Assembly: GCA_964486935.1 (NCBI GenBank)
Contig: CAZAPG010000006.1
Span: forward strand, 1 to 64,000
Reading direction: 5' to 3'
DNA: 64,000 bases
From: CAZAPG01 sp964486935
GTDB lineage: Bacteria > Chloroflexota > Anaerolineae > 4572-78 > J111
Translations under genes and position numbers: made by a program
Part shown: one piece after another, positions 52,123-60,343 of the stretch
Layout of the letters: every line of letters begins with the position of its first letter
Numbering within the stretch: position 1 is the stretch's first letter
Notes under the pieces: model-generated
The model's input: only the letters and a program-made list of their open reading frames with translations
Databases searched by the model: none
Told to the model about the DNA's origin: nothing

Positions 52123-53330
52123 TGGCAGATAACATCAACCCTCAACACAACAGCGAATATATTCAAGAGTTACTTTCCGCCTATATTGACGACGAAGTAA
52201 CCGAGCAGGAACGCGCCCTGGTTGAGCAAGCGCTGGTCAGCTCGCCGGAATTGCGGCAAGAGTTGGAATCGCTGCGGCAAACTGTCAATCTGGTAAAGGC
52301 GTTGCCGCCCATGCCGGCTCCGCGCCCCTTCACCCTGTCTCAGGCCGACATACAGACCGCGGCCAAACCTGTCCCCAAAAAGAGCTTTTGGCTATCCGGT
52401 TGGGCCGGCAGGCTGGCCTTACTGGCCACAATGTTAGTGTGCGTGCTGGTTGCCGGTGGACTGCTTTTCACCCAGCAATTTGCGCCGGCTCCATCGCAAA
52501 TTGCCCAGGTACAAAAAGAGGCCACAGCCGAAGCGCCCGCCGCAAATATGGCCGTCGAAGCGCCGGCTCAAGAGGCCGCCGCCGAAATGGCCGCAGAGGC
52601 CGAACCGCAGGAAACAGCAGCCGAAGAAGAGGCCGCGCCGCCGGAATTGGCGCTCGAAGCCGCCCCGGCCGAACCCGCAGAATCCGCCGATGAGGCCGGT
52701 GACGAAGAATTTGCCGCCGCCCAGGCCCAAGAGACCCGCGAAGAAGATGCGGCAGATACCGCCCAACTTGCCGCCGCCCCGGAAGAAGATGCCGAAAGCG
52801 CGGACATGGTCCAGCGTGATGAAGCAGCGGTTGCCGGAGAGTCTGCCGAAGGGGCAGTTCAAGCCACTGCTTTGCCGCCGCAACCAACCGCCACGCCGGC
52901 GGCGGAGTCAACCGTTATTGCGGCGCAGCAAGCAGAAGAGCAGGCAGCCGCCGAAAAAGCCGCGTCCGACACCGAGGCAGAAACCACAACAGAGCAGCCC
53001 ATGCCCGCCGCCGAGGAATCTGCTGCCGCGCCAGCGCCCTCGCCGGGCGAAGAAACCCTGGCCCTTCAGCCCCAAGCGACGGCCACCCCCCAACCTACCT
53101 CTACGCCAACGCAACCGCCCGCTCCCAGCGCAACCCCTACTCCCCAACCTGCCACAGAACAAGTTGCCCCTCAGCCTCCACCGCCGGTTGAAGCCACCCT
53201 GGCCCCGGAACCTTCCGCCCAACAGCCGCCGGTGCGCTCGCTAATTTTTGGCGCTGCGTTGGTAGTTGTGGCGGTAATTTTAATTGTGGTGGGGGTTATC
53301 ATCTGGTTTGTTGTAAATAAAAAGTCTTGA
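52122..53330 (+). CDS. Anti-sigma factor with two membrane helices and a long Ala/Glu/Pro-rich loop
   Basis: A 402-residue protein overlapping the ECF sigma gene by one base. Residues 8-68 match the anti-sigma domain (YIQELLSAYIDDEVTEQERA, then LVSSPELRQELESLRQTVN), but the CxxC of zinc-binding anti-sigmas is replaced by SSPELR, so no zinc is expected. The first membrane helix is near 90-112 (LALLATMLVCVLVAGGLLF). About 255 residues of Ala/Glu/Pro-rich sequence follow, then a second helix (about 372-398, FGAALVVVAVILIVVGVIIW) and three Lys/Ser residues. The loop would lie outside the membrane and may be a proteolysis or tension-sensing segment. Confidence 0.82.
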   Translation: MADNINPQHNSEYIQELLSAYIDDEVTEQERALVEQALVSSPELRQELESLRQTVNLVKALPPMPAPRPFTLSQADIQTAAKPVPKKSFWLSGWAGRLALLATMLVCVLVAGGLLFTQQFAPAPSQIAQVQKEATAEAPAANMAVEAPAQEAAAEMAAEAEPQETAAEEEAAPPELALEAAPAEPAESADEAGDEEFAAAQAQETREEDAADTAQLAAAPEEDAESADMVQRDEAAVAGESAEGAVQATALPPQPTATPAAESTVIAAQQAEEQAAAEKAASDTEAETTTEQPMPAAEESAAAPAPSPGEETLALQPQATATPQPTSTPTQPPAPSATPTPQPATEQVAPQPPPPVEATLAPEPSAQQPPVRSLIFGAALVVVAVILIVVGVIIWFVVNKKS

Positions 53331-53457
53331 CGGGGCGTAGCCCAGATTTTGAAACAGACCCCTTGCCAATGGGTCTGTTGACTTTTAACAGAAAAATATT
53401 AAAATTGGCTTTTAAGAGAAGCGCCACACAAGAAAATAGCGATGGGTTGGGAGTGCA

Positions 53458-54378
53458 ATGGCAAAGCCAAAGATATTAGTGGTTGATAGTGATGAAGGCT
53501 TCGGCTTTATGCTGAAGGAGGGGCTGCAAAATACGGGGCAGTACATGGCTGTTTGGGCGCACACCGGCAGCGATGCCCTGCAAGCGGTGATAGAACAACA
53601 TTTTGACCTGGTAATTATCGACTCTGCCCTGGCCGATATGAAGCCGGCAACGCTGGTCAAAGCCATTAGAGATGCCAAAAACGGAATGAAAATCATGATG
53701 ATTCCATTGATTGGCAGCGACCTGGCCAGCGACCTGCAAAAACTGGATATCAACGGGGTGTTACCCAAACCCTTTTTTGTAGGCGACCTGCCAGACCTGG
53801 TAGACCAGGCCATGGGACGCATCCGGCAGCGCACCCCCACCGGCCCCATCCCCATTCCGCAGCCGGCCCCCAAAGCAGATAGCGCCCCTGTCGCCAAAAC
53901 CATCGAAGCGCCGGCAGCTCAAAACAGCCCGGCTCCGGCCGTTGAAATGGCCGTACCCGCAGACATGGCTATCCCCATGGTTTCGCAAGAAACTATTCGT
54001 TTTCTCCGGGCCAGCGAAGCCGAAATATTGCGCCTGCTCAATGATTTAAACCGCGAGGTTCGGGCCGAAGCCATTCTGCTGGTGGCCGGCGCCAATTTAA
54101 TTGCCCAGGCCGGCATGCTCGACCGGGACCACTGCGAAGAGCTGGCCCTGCTGGTAGCCCAAAGCACGCAGGCCGCAGCCCAGGCCGCCAAATTTTTGGG
54201 CGAGCGAGCCGGTCGCTTTACCCAAAGCCTGCACGAAGGCGGAGCCTACCGGCTTTACACCCTTAGCCTGGCCGATGGCATTTTGTTATCGCTGGCGCTC
54301 AGCACCAACATTCCCCTGGGGATGATTCGCCACCAATGCCGGCAAATTGCCGAGCAGCTATCAAAATACATTATTTAG
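53458..54378 (+). CDS. Receiver-domain protein with C-terminal Roadblock/LC7-like domain
   Basis: A 306-residue protein. The N-terminal receiver domain (residues 1-122) has the acidic pair in VVDSDEG, the phosphoacceptor Asp in LVIIDSALADMKP and the conserved Lys in VLPKPFFVGDL. A Pro/Ala linker follows, and residues 200-306 resemble a Roadblock/LC7 module: AILLVAGANLIAQAGMLDRD, then YRLYTLSLADGILLSLALS. Such modules bind small GTPases of the MglA type. It is separated from the anti-sigma gene by 127 bases and converges on the zinc-ribbon gene. The DNA-binding output domain of a classic regulator is absent, so it probably acts by protein contact. Confidence 0.78.
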   Translation: MAKPKILVVDSDEGFGFMLKEGLQNTGQYMAVWAHTGSDALQAVIEQHFDLVIIDSALADMKPATLVKAIRDAKNGMKIMMIPLIGSDLASDLQKLDINGVLPKPFFVGDLPDLVDQAMGRIRQRTPTGPIPIPQPAPKADSAPVAKTIEAPAAQNSPAPAVEMAVPADMAIPMVSQETIRFLRASEAEILRLLNDLNREVRAEAILLVAGANLIAQAGMLDRDHCEELALLVAQSTQAAAQAAKFLGERAGRFTQSLHEGGAYRLYTLSLADGILLSLALSTNIPLGMIRHQCRQIAEQLSKYII

Positions 54379-54383
54379 CGCCG

Positions 54384-54680
54384 CTATCCTCGCAGCCGGG
54401 CGCGTACCTGGGCGCAGTGGGGGCAAGAGTCGCCGGTGTAATCCCGGCCGCAAGTAAGGCAGGTTTTTAACTCGCTTTCAATGGCAATCTTCTCAATCGG
54501 CGCGGCCACTAAAACCACTTCCGCGCCAGCATATCTGGCTAACTCGTCCAATAGATTTTTATCTCCAATAGTAATTTCCCCGGTTGACTCATTAATCCTG
54601 ATAATGCCGCGCCATACCTGAGCGCCCATCTCCATGCCATTTTTGACCAATCGCCGCGCTTCGCTCTTTGAGATTGCCAT
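54384..54680 (-). CDS. Small zinc-ribbon protein, unknown function
   Basis: A 98-residue protein: a helical start (MAISKSEARRLVKNGMEMGA), a hydrophobic middle (LARYAGAEVVLVAAPIEKIA) and a C-terminal zinc ribbon with CLTCGRD and CPHC. It precedes no recognised partner: rsmI lies 28 bases upstream on the same strand. The ribbon could bind rRNA, given its neighbour, but this is a guess from context. Confidence 0.6.
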   Translation of the reverse strand: MAISKSEARRLVKNGMEMGAQVWRGIIRINESTGEITIGDKNLLDELARYAGAEVVLVAAPIEKIAIESELKTCLTCGRDYTGDSCPHCAQVRARLRG

Positions 54681-54708
54681 AAATATCCCCTCAGAAAATA
54701 GTTACTGA

Positions 54709-55539
54709 TTACCCTAAGCTTATCTTTTGCGCCAGAGCGTACACATCTCTTTTTGACCAGCCGCTTTGAAGCGCAACCAGCTTCACCGCATCTTTAGTAG
54801 ACAACCCATCAGCTATGGCCGTGGATAGCGCCTGCTTAACCTGCGCCGGTTGCCATTCTGCTGTTGACTCTTTAGCCCCGGCCACCACCAGGGTAAACTC
54901 GCCACGCGGCTCCCGGTCGGTCCACTCTTGCGCAGCCTGGGCCAGCGCGCCGCGCCAAATTTCCTCGTGCAGTTTGGTCAATTCTCGGCACACGGCAATG
55001 GCCCGCTCCCCGCCAAAAATTTCTGCCATATCCGCCAGAGCCGCCCGCACCCGATGCGGCGCTTCAAAAAAAACCAGCGTCGCCGGCTGGGCCGACACCT
55101 CGGCCAGCGTTCTGCGCCGCTCAGAAGCTTTACGCGGCAAAAAACCGGCAAACAAAAAACGGTCGGTGGGCAAGCCGCTGGCAGATAACGCCGTGGTGAT
55201 GGCGCTGGGGCCGGGCAAAGCGACTACCTCAAAGCCGCGCTCAAGGGCGGCCTGAAGCAGCCGGTAGCCGGGGTCCGATAGCAGCGGCGTGCCGGCCTCG
55301 GAAACCAGGGCCACATCCCCCTGGGCCAGCGCCCCCAACACCCGCTCCAACCGGGCTGGCCCGCTGTGCTCATGATAGCTCAACATGGGACAGTCGATAT
55401 CAAAATGTTTTAACAGGCGGCCGGTGGTGCGGGTGTCTTCGGTGGCAATTAGAGAAACCTGCCGCAACGTACGCAAGGCGCGCAGGGTAATATCTTCTAA
55501 ATTGCCCAGCGGCGTGGGCACAAAGTAGAGGGTAGTCAT
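54709..55539 (-). CDS. rsmI: 16S rRNA (cytidine-1402-2'-O)-methyltransferase RsmI
   Basis: A 276-residue TPMT/SAM-fold methyltransferase that modifies C1402 at the ribosomal decoding centre. The start MTTLYFVPTPLGNLEDITLR is the family signature, followed by ATEDTRTTGRLLKHFDI, VSEAGTPLLSDPGYRLLQAA and VALPGPSAITTALSASGLP, then the C-terminal DREPRGEFTLVVAGA. It overlaps the selA gene by four bases, so translation is coupled. Confidence 0.96.
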   Translation of the reverse strand: MTTLYFVPTPLGNLEDITLRALRTLRQVSLIATEDTRTTGRLLKHFDIDCPMLSYHEHSGPARLERVLGALAQGDVALVSEAGTPLLSDPGYRLLQAALERGFEVVALPGPSAITTALSASGLPTDRFLFAGFLPRKASERRRTLAEVSAQPATLVFFEAPHRVRAALADMAEIFGGERAIAVCRELTKLHEEIWRGALAQAAQEWTDREPRGEFTLVVAGAKESTAEWQPAQVKQALSTAIADGLSTKDAVKLVALQSGWSKRDVYALAQKISLG

Positions 55540-56924
55540 AATTCACGTTTTAAGAACGCCTGCTTCAACGCCGAAATCAACAAACTATCCTGCTCCGGCA
55601 GCACCGTGCGGGGGTCTAGCAGCAGCCGGTTGTCTTCGATGCGGGCCACCACCGGCAGGTCGGCATGGCGCAGCCGTTCGGCCAGCGCGTCGACAGAGCC
55701 ACAGGCAATGGCCAGCACTTTGGTTGGCAGGGTTTGGCCGGGCAAACTGCCGCCGCCTACGGTTGACACGCTATCCACCACCTGCAATGACACGTTCAAC
55801 TGAGGGGTTTGCTGCAAGGCCGCGCGCCACTTGCGGGCGCGTCGAGCCAAAGCGGTTGGGCGGGCGGCAATCATTTGCCATACGGGAATTTCTTCCACGG
55901 CCCGTTCTTCCAGGTAAGCCAGCAGGGTGGCTTGCAGCGCAGCCAATGTGGTTTTATCGACCCGCAGCGCCCGAATTAAGGGATGTTTTTTGAGCTTTTC
56001 AATCAGGCGCGCCCGGCCCAAAATCAGCCCGGCCTGCGGCCCGCCCAGCAACTTGTCGCCGCTGGCCGTCACCAAATCGACGCCGGCAGCGATGCTCTCT
56101 TGAATGGTTGGTTCATGAGCCAGCCCAAACAGGGTGGTATCCAGCAGCGTGCCGGAACCTAAATCCTCCATAAAAACAAGGTTATGGCGACGCGCCAGTT
56201 GGCCCATTTCAGCCAATGAAGGCTGGGCGGTAAAGCCGGTAATCTGGTAGTTGCTGTGGTGGACACTCAGCAGCATACCGGCGCGCTCCGGGTGGATGGC
56301 CTGCTCAAAATCTTGAATGTAAGTGCGATTGGTGGTGCCCACCTCTACCAGCCTGGCCCCGGATTGGGCCATAATATCAGGGATGCGAAAGCCGCCGCCA
56401 ATTTCAACCAGTTGGCTGCGGCTGAGGAATACATCGCGCTCTTTGGCCAGCGCGGTCAGGGCCAGCACCACTGCCCCGGCATTGTTGTTGACGACGACCG
56501 CTGCCTCGGCCCCGGATAGCCGGCACAGCAGGTCGGCGGCATGCACGTAGCGAGAGCCGCGGGCGCCGGCGTCCAGATTGTATTCCAAATTTGAATAGGC
56601 TGTTGCCGCCTGTTGCATGGCTTCTTGCGCCCGCCGGCTGAGGAGCGCTCGGCCCAAATTGGTGTGGATAATGACTCCGGTGGCGTTGATAACCGGCTGT
56701 AGCGAGGGCTGCATACCGGCAGACACTCGCGCCGCAATTGATTTAACCAGGGCTTCTGCGGGCCGGGCCGGGTGTCCGGCCATAATTTGCCGGCGGGCTT
56801 CATCCAACTCGGCGCGAATGGCCTGAACCACGACCTCGCGGCTGTGCCGGGTTGATAGCCCGGCCAGTTCATCGGATTGCAAGAGTTTGTCAACGCTGGG
56901 GAGATTGCGGAGTTCGGTCTGCAT
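55536..56924 (-). CDS. selA: L-seryl-tRNA(Sec) selenium transferase SelA
   Basis: The ATG at 56924 follows directly on the stop of the upstream gene; the product is 462 residues. It is a PLP enzyme that converts seryl-tRNA(Sec) to selenocysteinyl-tRNA(Sec) using selenophosphate. The N-terminal RNLPSVDKLLQSDELAGL is typical, as are NATGVIIHTNLGRALLSRRA, YVHAADLLCRLSGAEAAVV and the PLP-binding Lys in TASGDKLLGGPQAGLILGR. Length is normal. Its presence implies a selenocysteine system with SelB, SelD and tRNA-Sec elsewhere in the genome; none is in this window. Confidence 0.95.
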   Translation of the reverse strand: MQTELRNLPSVDKLLQSDELAGLSTRHSREVVVQAIRAELDEARRQIMAGHPARPAEALVKSIAARVSAGMQPSLQPVINATGVIIHTNLGRALLSRRAQEAMQQAATAYSNLEYNLDAGARGSRYVHAADLLCRLSGAEAAVVVNNNAGAVVLALTALAKERDVFLSRSQLVEIGGGFRIPDIMAQSGARLVEVGTTNRTYIQDFEQAIHPERAGMLLSVHHSNYQITGFTAQPSLAEMGQLARRHNLVFMEDLGSGTLLDTTLFGLAHEPTIQESIAAGVDLVTASGDKLLGGPQAGLILGRARLIEKLKKHPLIRALRVDKTTLAALQATLLAYLEERAVEEIPVWQMIAARPTALARRARKWRAALQQTPQLNVSLQVVDSVSTVGGGSLPGQTLPTKVLAIACGSVDALAERLRHADLPVVARIEDNRLLLDPRTVLPEQDSLLISALKQAFLKREL

Positions 56925-56927
56925 CAA

Positions 56928-57305
56928 TTATTCTCGGGTTAAAAAGAATAGTTCTATTAAAACAAATACGCAGGCCAGCACCAGAGCTATCGTCCAGTTT
57001 AGGGCGCGGATAAGTTGTAAATATAACAGGAGCACTCCAAACAGACCGGTCCAAAGCCCTTCTCTTAGCAGGCGGGTTTTATCGCGTTTGAACCAATCTG
57101 GTTTGGCAAAGCGGTAATTCATATAGGCCGTAACCGGCACGGCTCCGGCGCTCAAACCTAAAAACATGAAGGCAAGAAATAATAATTGAGGGCCGGCCAG
57201 AATTACCGTGGGGTTTGGTTCTATGCGCGTGTAGATAAAATATAACGCCAAAAAACTACAGGCTGCCAGAAAAACAGAAAAAAGAATTAACCACCGTAGC
57301 CGCAT
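56928..57305 (-). CDS. Small integral membrane protein, unknown function
   Basis: A 125-residue protein with about four membrane helices (LILFSVFLAACSFLALYFIY, LLFLAFMFLGLSAGAVPVTA, LWTGLFGVLLLYLQLIRALN and ALVLACVFVLIELFFLT). A YMNYRFAKPDWFKRDKTRLL loop separates them. It is the first gene of the minus-strand cluster with selA, rsmI and the zinc-ribbon gene. I do not recognise a family. Confidence 0.65.
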   Translation of the reverse strand: MRLRWLILFSVFLAACSFLALYFIYTRIEPNPTVILAGPQLLFLAFMFLGLSAGAVPVTAYMNYRFAKPDWFKRDKTRLLREGLWTGLFGVLLLYLQLIRALNWTIALVLACVFVLIELFFLTRE

Positions 57306-57379
57306 TAAAATTAAACCGTTATCACAAGGATATACTGAATTGATGCGTATTATACCTTAAACAAAGATAGATGTCATTT

Positions 57380-58085
57380 AGGATAAGTTATTCACATATT
57401 TATCATGTTTAAATATATATTATTAGTAGTATATAGTAGGCTCGGTGGATATGTGGATAAGCCGGGAGAGTAAGGGTTATTTATACTACATCTGGTGGGT
57501 AAAGGCGCCGGCTTATCCGTTATCTAGATTTTTTTGATGACTGTAACTGTGGACGGCTGATGGGGATAATTTGGGGACAAAAAGCGTAGGTAAATTTATC
57601 AAAATTTGTCAAATATAGCTATTTATAATTGTTTCTATATTTTGGGGGTCAAATAGTTAGAAACCCTATATTTAGTGGTCATTTTTTGGCAGGAAAAAAT
57701 TACAGATTAAAGTTCTAGAAAGTTATCCCCATTTAGTCCTACTTATCCACAATTATCCACCAGTTATCCACAGTTTTTTGGGAAAGAAGGTCACTTTCCC
57801 TGGAAAATATCTCAACAAGTGAAGGTTTTGCCAAGTTTTTTGGGCTTTCTCAAAAAAACACGCCGCCGTTAGCAGGGGCATTCTCGGTAAACGGACGAAT
57901 GCCCCAAGACGAATGACGAACAGTACGTTTATTGACCCATTTTCGTCCTTTGTCTTTTGCCGGCTAAAAATGTGAGACACACCAGGCGTCACTCTAAAAT
58001 CTGCCCTTGTGTTAAAAAAGTTATCCCCAACCAGACATAACTTATCCACAGATTTATGTGTAGTTATCCACAAAAAATAAGGTTT
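57380..58085. other. Chromosomal replication origin region (oriC), part downstream of dnaA
   Basis: This 850-bp gene-free stretch holds clustered DnaA boxes. Three near-consensus boxes (57743-57751, 57753-57761, 57764-57772) lie 10-11 bases apart, next to TTATCCCC at 57723-57730. A second cluster has TTATCCCCA at 58021-58029 and perfect TTATCCACA at 58042-58050 and 58064-58072. TTATTCACA at 57388-57396 and an inverted TGTGGATAA at 57452-57460 flank an A/T stretch (57398-57440) that could be the unwinding element. dnaA follows. Experimental origin mapping is lacking. Confidence 0.85.
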
Positions 58086-58102
58086 TTGAGCTACATAACA
58101 AA

Positions 58103-58133
58103 AAAAGCGACCCGCCTGGGTGGAGTCGCTTTT
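58103..58133 (-). terminator. Intrinsic terminator after dnaA
   Basis: AAAAGCGAC (58103-58111) pairs with GTCGCTTTT (58125-58133) around a GC-rich loop. On the minus strand it is followed by a T-run, so it ends dnaA transcription. Confidence 0.8.
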
Positions 58134-58157
58134 TGGGTTGAGAATGGATGCAAAAAA

Positions 58158-59552
58158 TCAATACATATTGGTGTTAGAGTAGATAATTTCTCTAATGGCT
58201 AACATCTCGCGCCGCAGTTGGTCATCCTGCTCAATTTGTGAAGCTATTTTTTCCCAGCCGTGCATGACCGTGGTGTGGTCTCGTCCGCCCAGGGCCTCGC
58301 CTATTTGGGGTAGCGAAGCGCCGGTTTCTTCTCGCGCCAGGTACATGGCCATATGACGCGCAGCGGCCACATCTTTGTTGCGTTTGCGGCCTATTAGAAT
58401 TTCTGCGCCCATCCGGTAAAATTTTGAGACGGCGGCGATAATTTGCTCTACTGTTAATTCGGCCTGCCGCGAGACAATATCCTGCAAGGCTTCTTTGGCC
58501 AGTTCTATGCTGATAGGCTGGCGCAGCATGGCGGCGTGAGCAATAACTTTGTTCAAGGCCCCTTCAAGTTCTCTAATATTGCTTTGGGCGCGGCGGGCAA
58601 TAAATTCCATCACGTCGCCGGGGACCAGCGGGCCTTGAGACTCGGCTTTAAAGCGTAAAATGGCCATCCGGGTTTCCAGGTCGGGGGGTTGCACGTCGGC
58701 CAGCAGCCCCCACTCAAAGCGAGAGCGCAGCCGGTCTTCTAATGTGGTAATGGCCTTGGGGGGCCGGTCGCTGGTGAGCACAATTTGCCCCCCCGAAGAG
58801 TGGAGGGCATTGAAGGTGTGGAAAAATTCTTCCTGGGTACTCTCTTTGCCGGCTATAAATTGGATATCATCGATGAGGAGAAAGTCGGTGGTGCGATATT
58901 TCTCTCTGAATGAGTCGGTTGATTGGGTGCGGATAGCATTGATGAGTTCATTAGTAAAGGCTTCGGAGGTGGTGTACATTACATATTTGCCGTGATTAAT
59001 GGCAAAGTGGGCGATGGCTTGCAGCAGGTGGGTTTTGCCTAAACCAACTCCGCCGTACAAAAACAGGGGGTTATAGGCTTCGGCGGGTTTTTCTGCCACT
59101 GCCAGCGATGCGGCATGGGCCAATCGGTTTGAAGCGCCCACAATAAATTGGTCAAAGGTGTATTTGTAATTTAGCGACAATCGTCCTTTATCTCCCCGGT
59201 TCAGCATGCCACCGTTCTGATTGGACGAAGGTAGGGTTAGCAGCTCCCGGCCGTCGGAATTTGTAACCGTTTTTGGTTGATGGTCTTCGGAGGTTTCCTG
59301 TTCTTGATAAACAATAAATTGCAGGTCAACATGTTGGCCTACAATATTTACAACGGTGCGGTTAATTGTATTGTATAACCGGTTTTCGAGCCAATCTTTG
59401 GCAAACGTATTTTTGGTGCCAATAATCAGTTTATCGTTATTTTGAGAAACAATATGGGTATCCTTCAACCAGGTATCAAAAGTGGCTCGCGTCATTTGGA
59501 GTTGGAGCTGGCTTAACACATCTTGCCAGACCTGGTCAGTAATTGTTGACAT
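58158..59552 (-). CDS. dnaA: Chromosomal replication initiator DnaA
   Basis: The ATG at 59552 follows GGGAGGAG by a normal distance, so an upstream extension is rejected; the product is 464 residues. Domain I starts MSTITDQVWQDVLSQLQL. The AAA+ domain has Walker A in LYGGVGLGKTHLLQAI, Walker B in DFLLIDDIQFIAGKE and arginine-finger region DRLRSRFEWGLLADVQ. The C-terminal DnaA-box-binding signature is GEALGGRDHTTVMHGWEKI. DnaA unwinds the origin at DnaA boxes, which lie on both sides of the gene here. The -10/-35 promoter is at 59841-59868. Confidence 0.98.
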   Translation of the reverse strand: MSTITDQVWQDVLSQLQLQMTRATFDTWLKDTHIVSQNNDKLIIGTKNTFAKDWLENRLYNTINRTVVNIVGQHVDLQFIVYQEQETSEDHQPKTVTNSDGRELLTLPSSNQNGGMLNRGDKGRLSLNYKYTFDQFIVGASNRLAHAASLAVAEKPAEAYNPLFLYGGVGLGKTHLLQAIAHFAINHGKYVMYTTSEAFTNELINAIRTQSTDSFREKYRTTDFLLIDDIQFIAGKESTQEEFFHTFNALHSSGGQIVLTSDRPPKAITTLEDRLRSRFEWGLLADVQPPDLETRMAILRFKAESQGPLVPGDVMEFIARRAQSNIRELEGALNKVIAHAAMLRQPISIELAKEALQDIVSRQAELTVEQIIAAVSKFYRMGAEILIGRKRNKDVAAARHMAMYLAREETGASLPQIGEALGGRDHTTVMHGWEKIASQIEQDDQLRREMLAIREIIYSNTNMY

Positions 59553-59769
59553 ATAAAAACTCCTCCCAAGGTAGCGCTGTGGCTTATGCAAATCAATCAG
59601 CTACGGCGGGTGTCTAAAAAAAAATCCGTAGCAAAATTACTTGCTAATAGCTTCAGCAAGCAACAAATTATCAATTTTATGAACAAACGATGCTTAATTA
59701 AGGAGACTTTGAGGGTAGTCTCGAAAAAAGGCCTACAGACTCTATTAAGGTAAAAGGCGCCAGATTTTC

Positions 59770-59818
59770 GGCGGTTAATTGGGCATACCTCCCAGAATAT
59801 GCACCCGACAGAGCCGCC
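59770..59818 (-). promoter_or_regulatory. Strong hairpin in the dnaA leader
   Basis: GGCGG (59770-59774) pairs with CCGCC (59814-59818) and, inside, GGGCATA (59781-59787) with TATGCACCC (59798-59806, one bulged base). It lies about 20 bases downstream of the proposed dnaA transcription start. It may be a leader structure or part of the origin. Confidence 0.45.
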
Positions 59819-59840
59819 GCTAGATGCCTCTAACCAACAG

Positions 59841-59868
59841 ATTATATTTGTAAAATAATTTACCGCAA
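59841..59868 (-). promoter_or_regulatory. Probable dnaA promoter
   Basis: On the minus strand TTGCGG (59863-59868) and a perfect TATAAT (59841-59846) are 16 bases apart. Transcription would start near 59834 and give a leader of about 280 bases. No other gene lies between here and dnaA; the ORF at 59597-59938 on this strand is not convincing. Confidence 0.55.
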
Positions 59869-60153
59869 TTGTTGGCTGTTTTTCCCTCCAAATTAGATTT
59901 GCAGAGGAGGCTATAATATTGTGGCACGTTAAGTCCATCTAACTGATTGTGGTAAGATAAGCTGTTGGGTTAAATAGGTCTGCTTTGTTAGATGGGTATC
60001 TGGGTTGTAAGTTTCAGTCTCGAGTGATTGTAAGCCCTCATGAGAATTGAGTCGCATTTTACCAAACCTGTCAATTGCTTTCAATAACCCGTACCTTAAA
60101 AAAGATTTTTTCTCGCGCTTTTTAAGAATAGTTATGGTGAGTCAATTTTTAGA

Positions 60154-60217
60154 TGTGGATAAGGTGTTGATAACAACTCCACTTACACACATTCCCTTGA
60201 GGATAACACGGGGATAA
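60154..60217. other. Second DnaA-box cluster, upstream of dnaA
   Basis: TGTGGATAA at 60154-60162 is a perfect inverted DnaA box, and CGGGGATAA at 60209-60217 a near match; GATAAC repeats lie around them. With the larger cluster downstream of dnaA this makes a bipartite origin around the gene. It could also mediate dnaA autoregulation. The rest of the 59553-60343 gap has no gene. Confidence 0.6.
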
Positions 60218-60275
60218 CCTGATAACGGATAATTTGAGAGTTGTAGGAATTGGGTACCAAACTCCCTTGCCTTAA

Positions 60276-60304
60276 TTAGCAGTTCTTAATGATTATGCTA
60301 TAAT
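60276..60304 (+). promoter_or_regulatory. Promoter of the GHL-type lipoprotein gene
   Basis: TTAGCA at 60276-60281 and a perfect TATAAT at 60299-60304 are 17 bases apart, about 40 bases before the ATG at 60344. Confidence 0.5.
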
Positions 60305-60343
60305 TTTGCTCTTACCTTCATCAAATAAATCAACCAACCATCT

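Noticed and set aside
57753..58073. A 106-codon minus-strand ORF in the origin region
   Set aside because: It is built from DnaA boxes and surrounding origin sequence and has no ribosome binding site.
59597..59938. A 113-codon minus-strand ORF upstream of dnaA
   Set aside because: It overlaps the predicted dnaA promoter and hairpin and has low-complexity composition unlike neighbouring genes.
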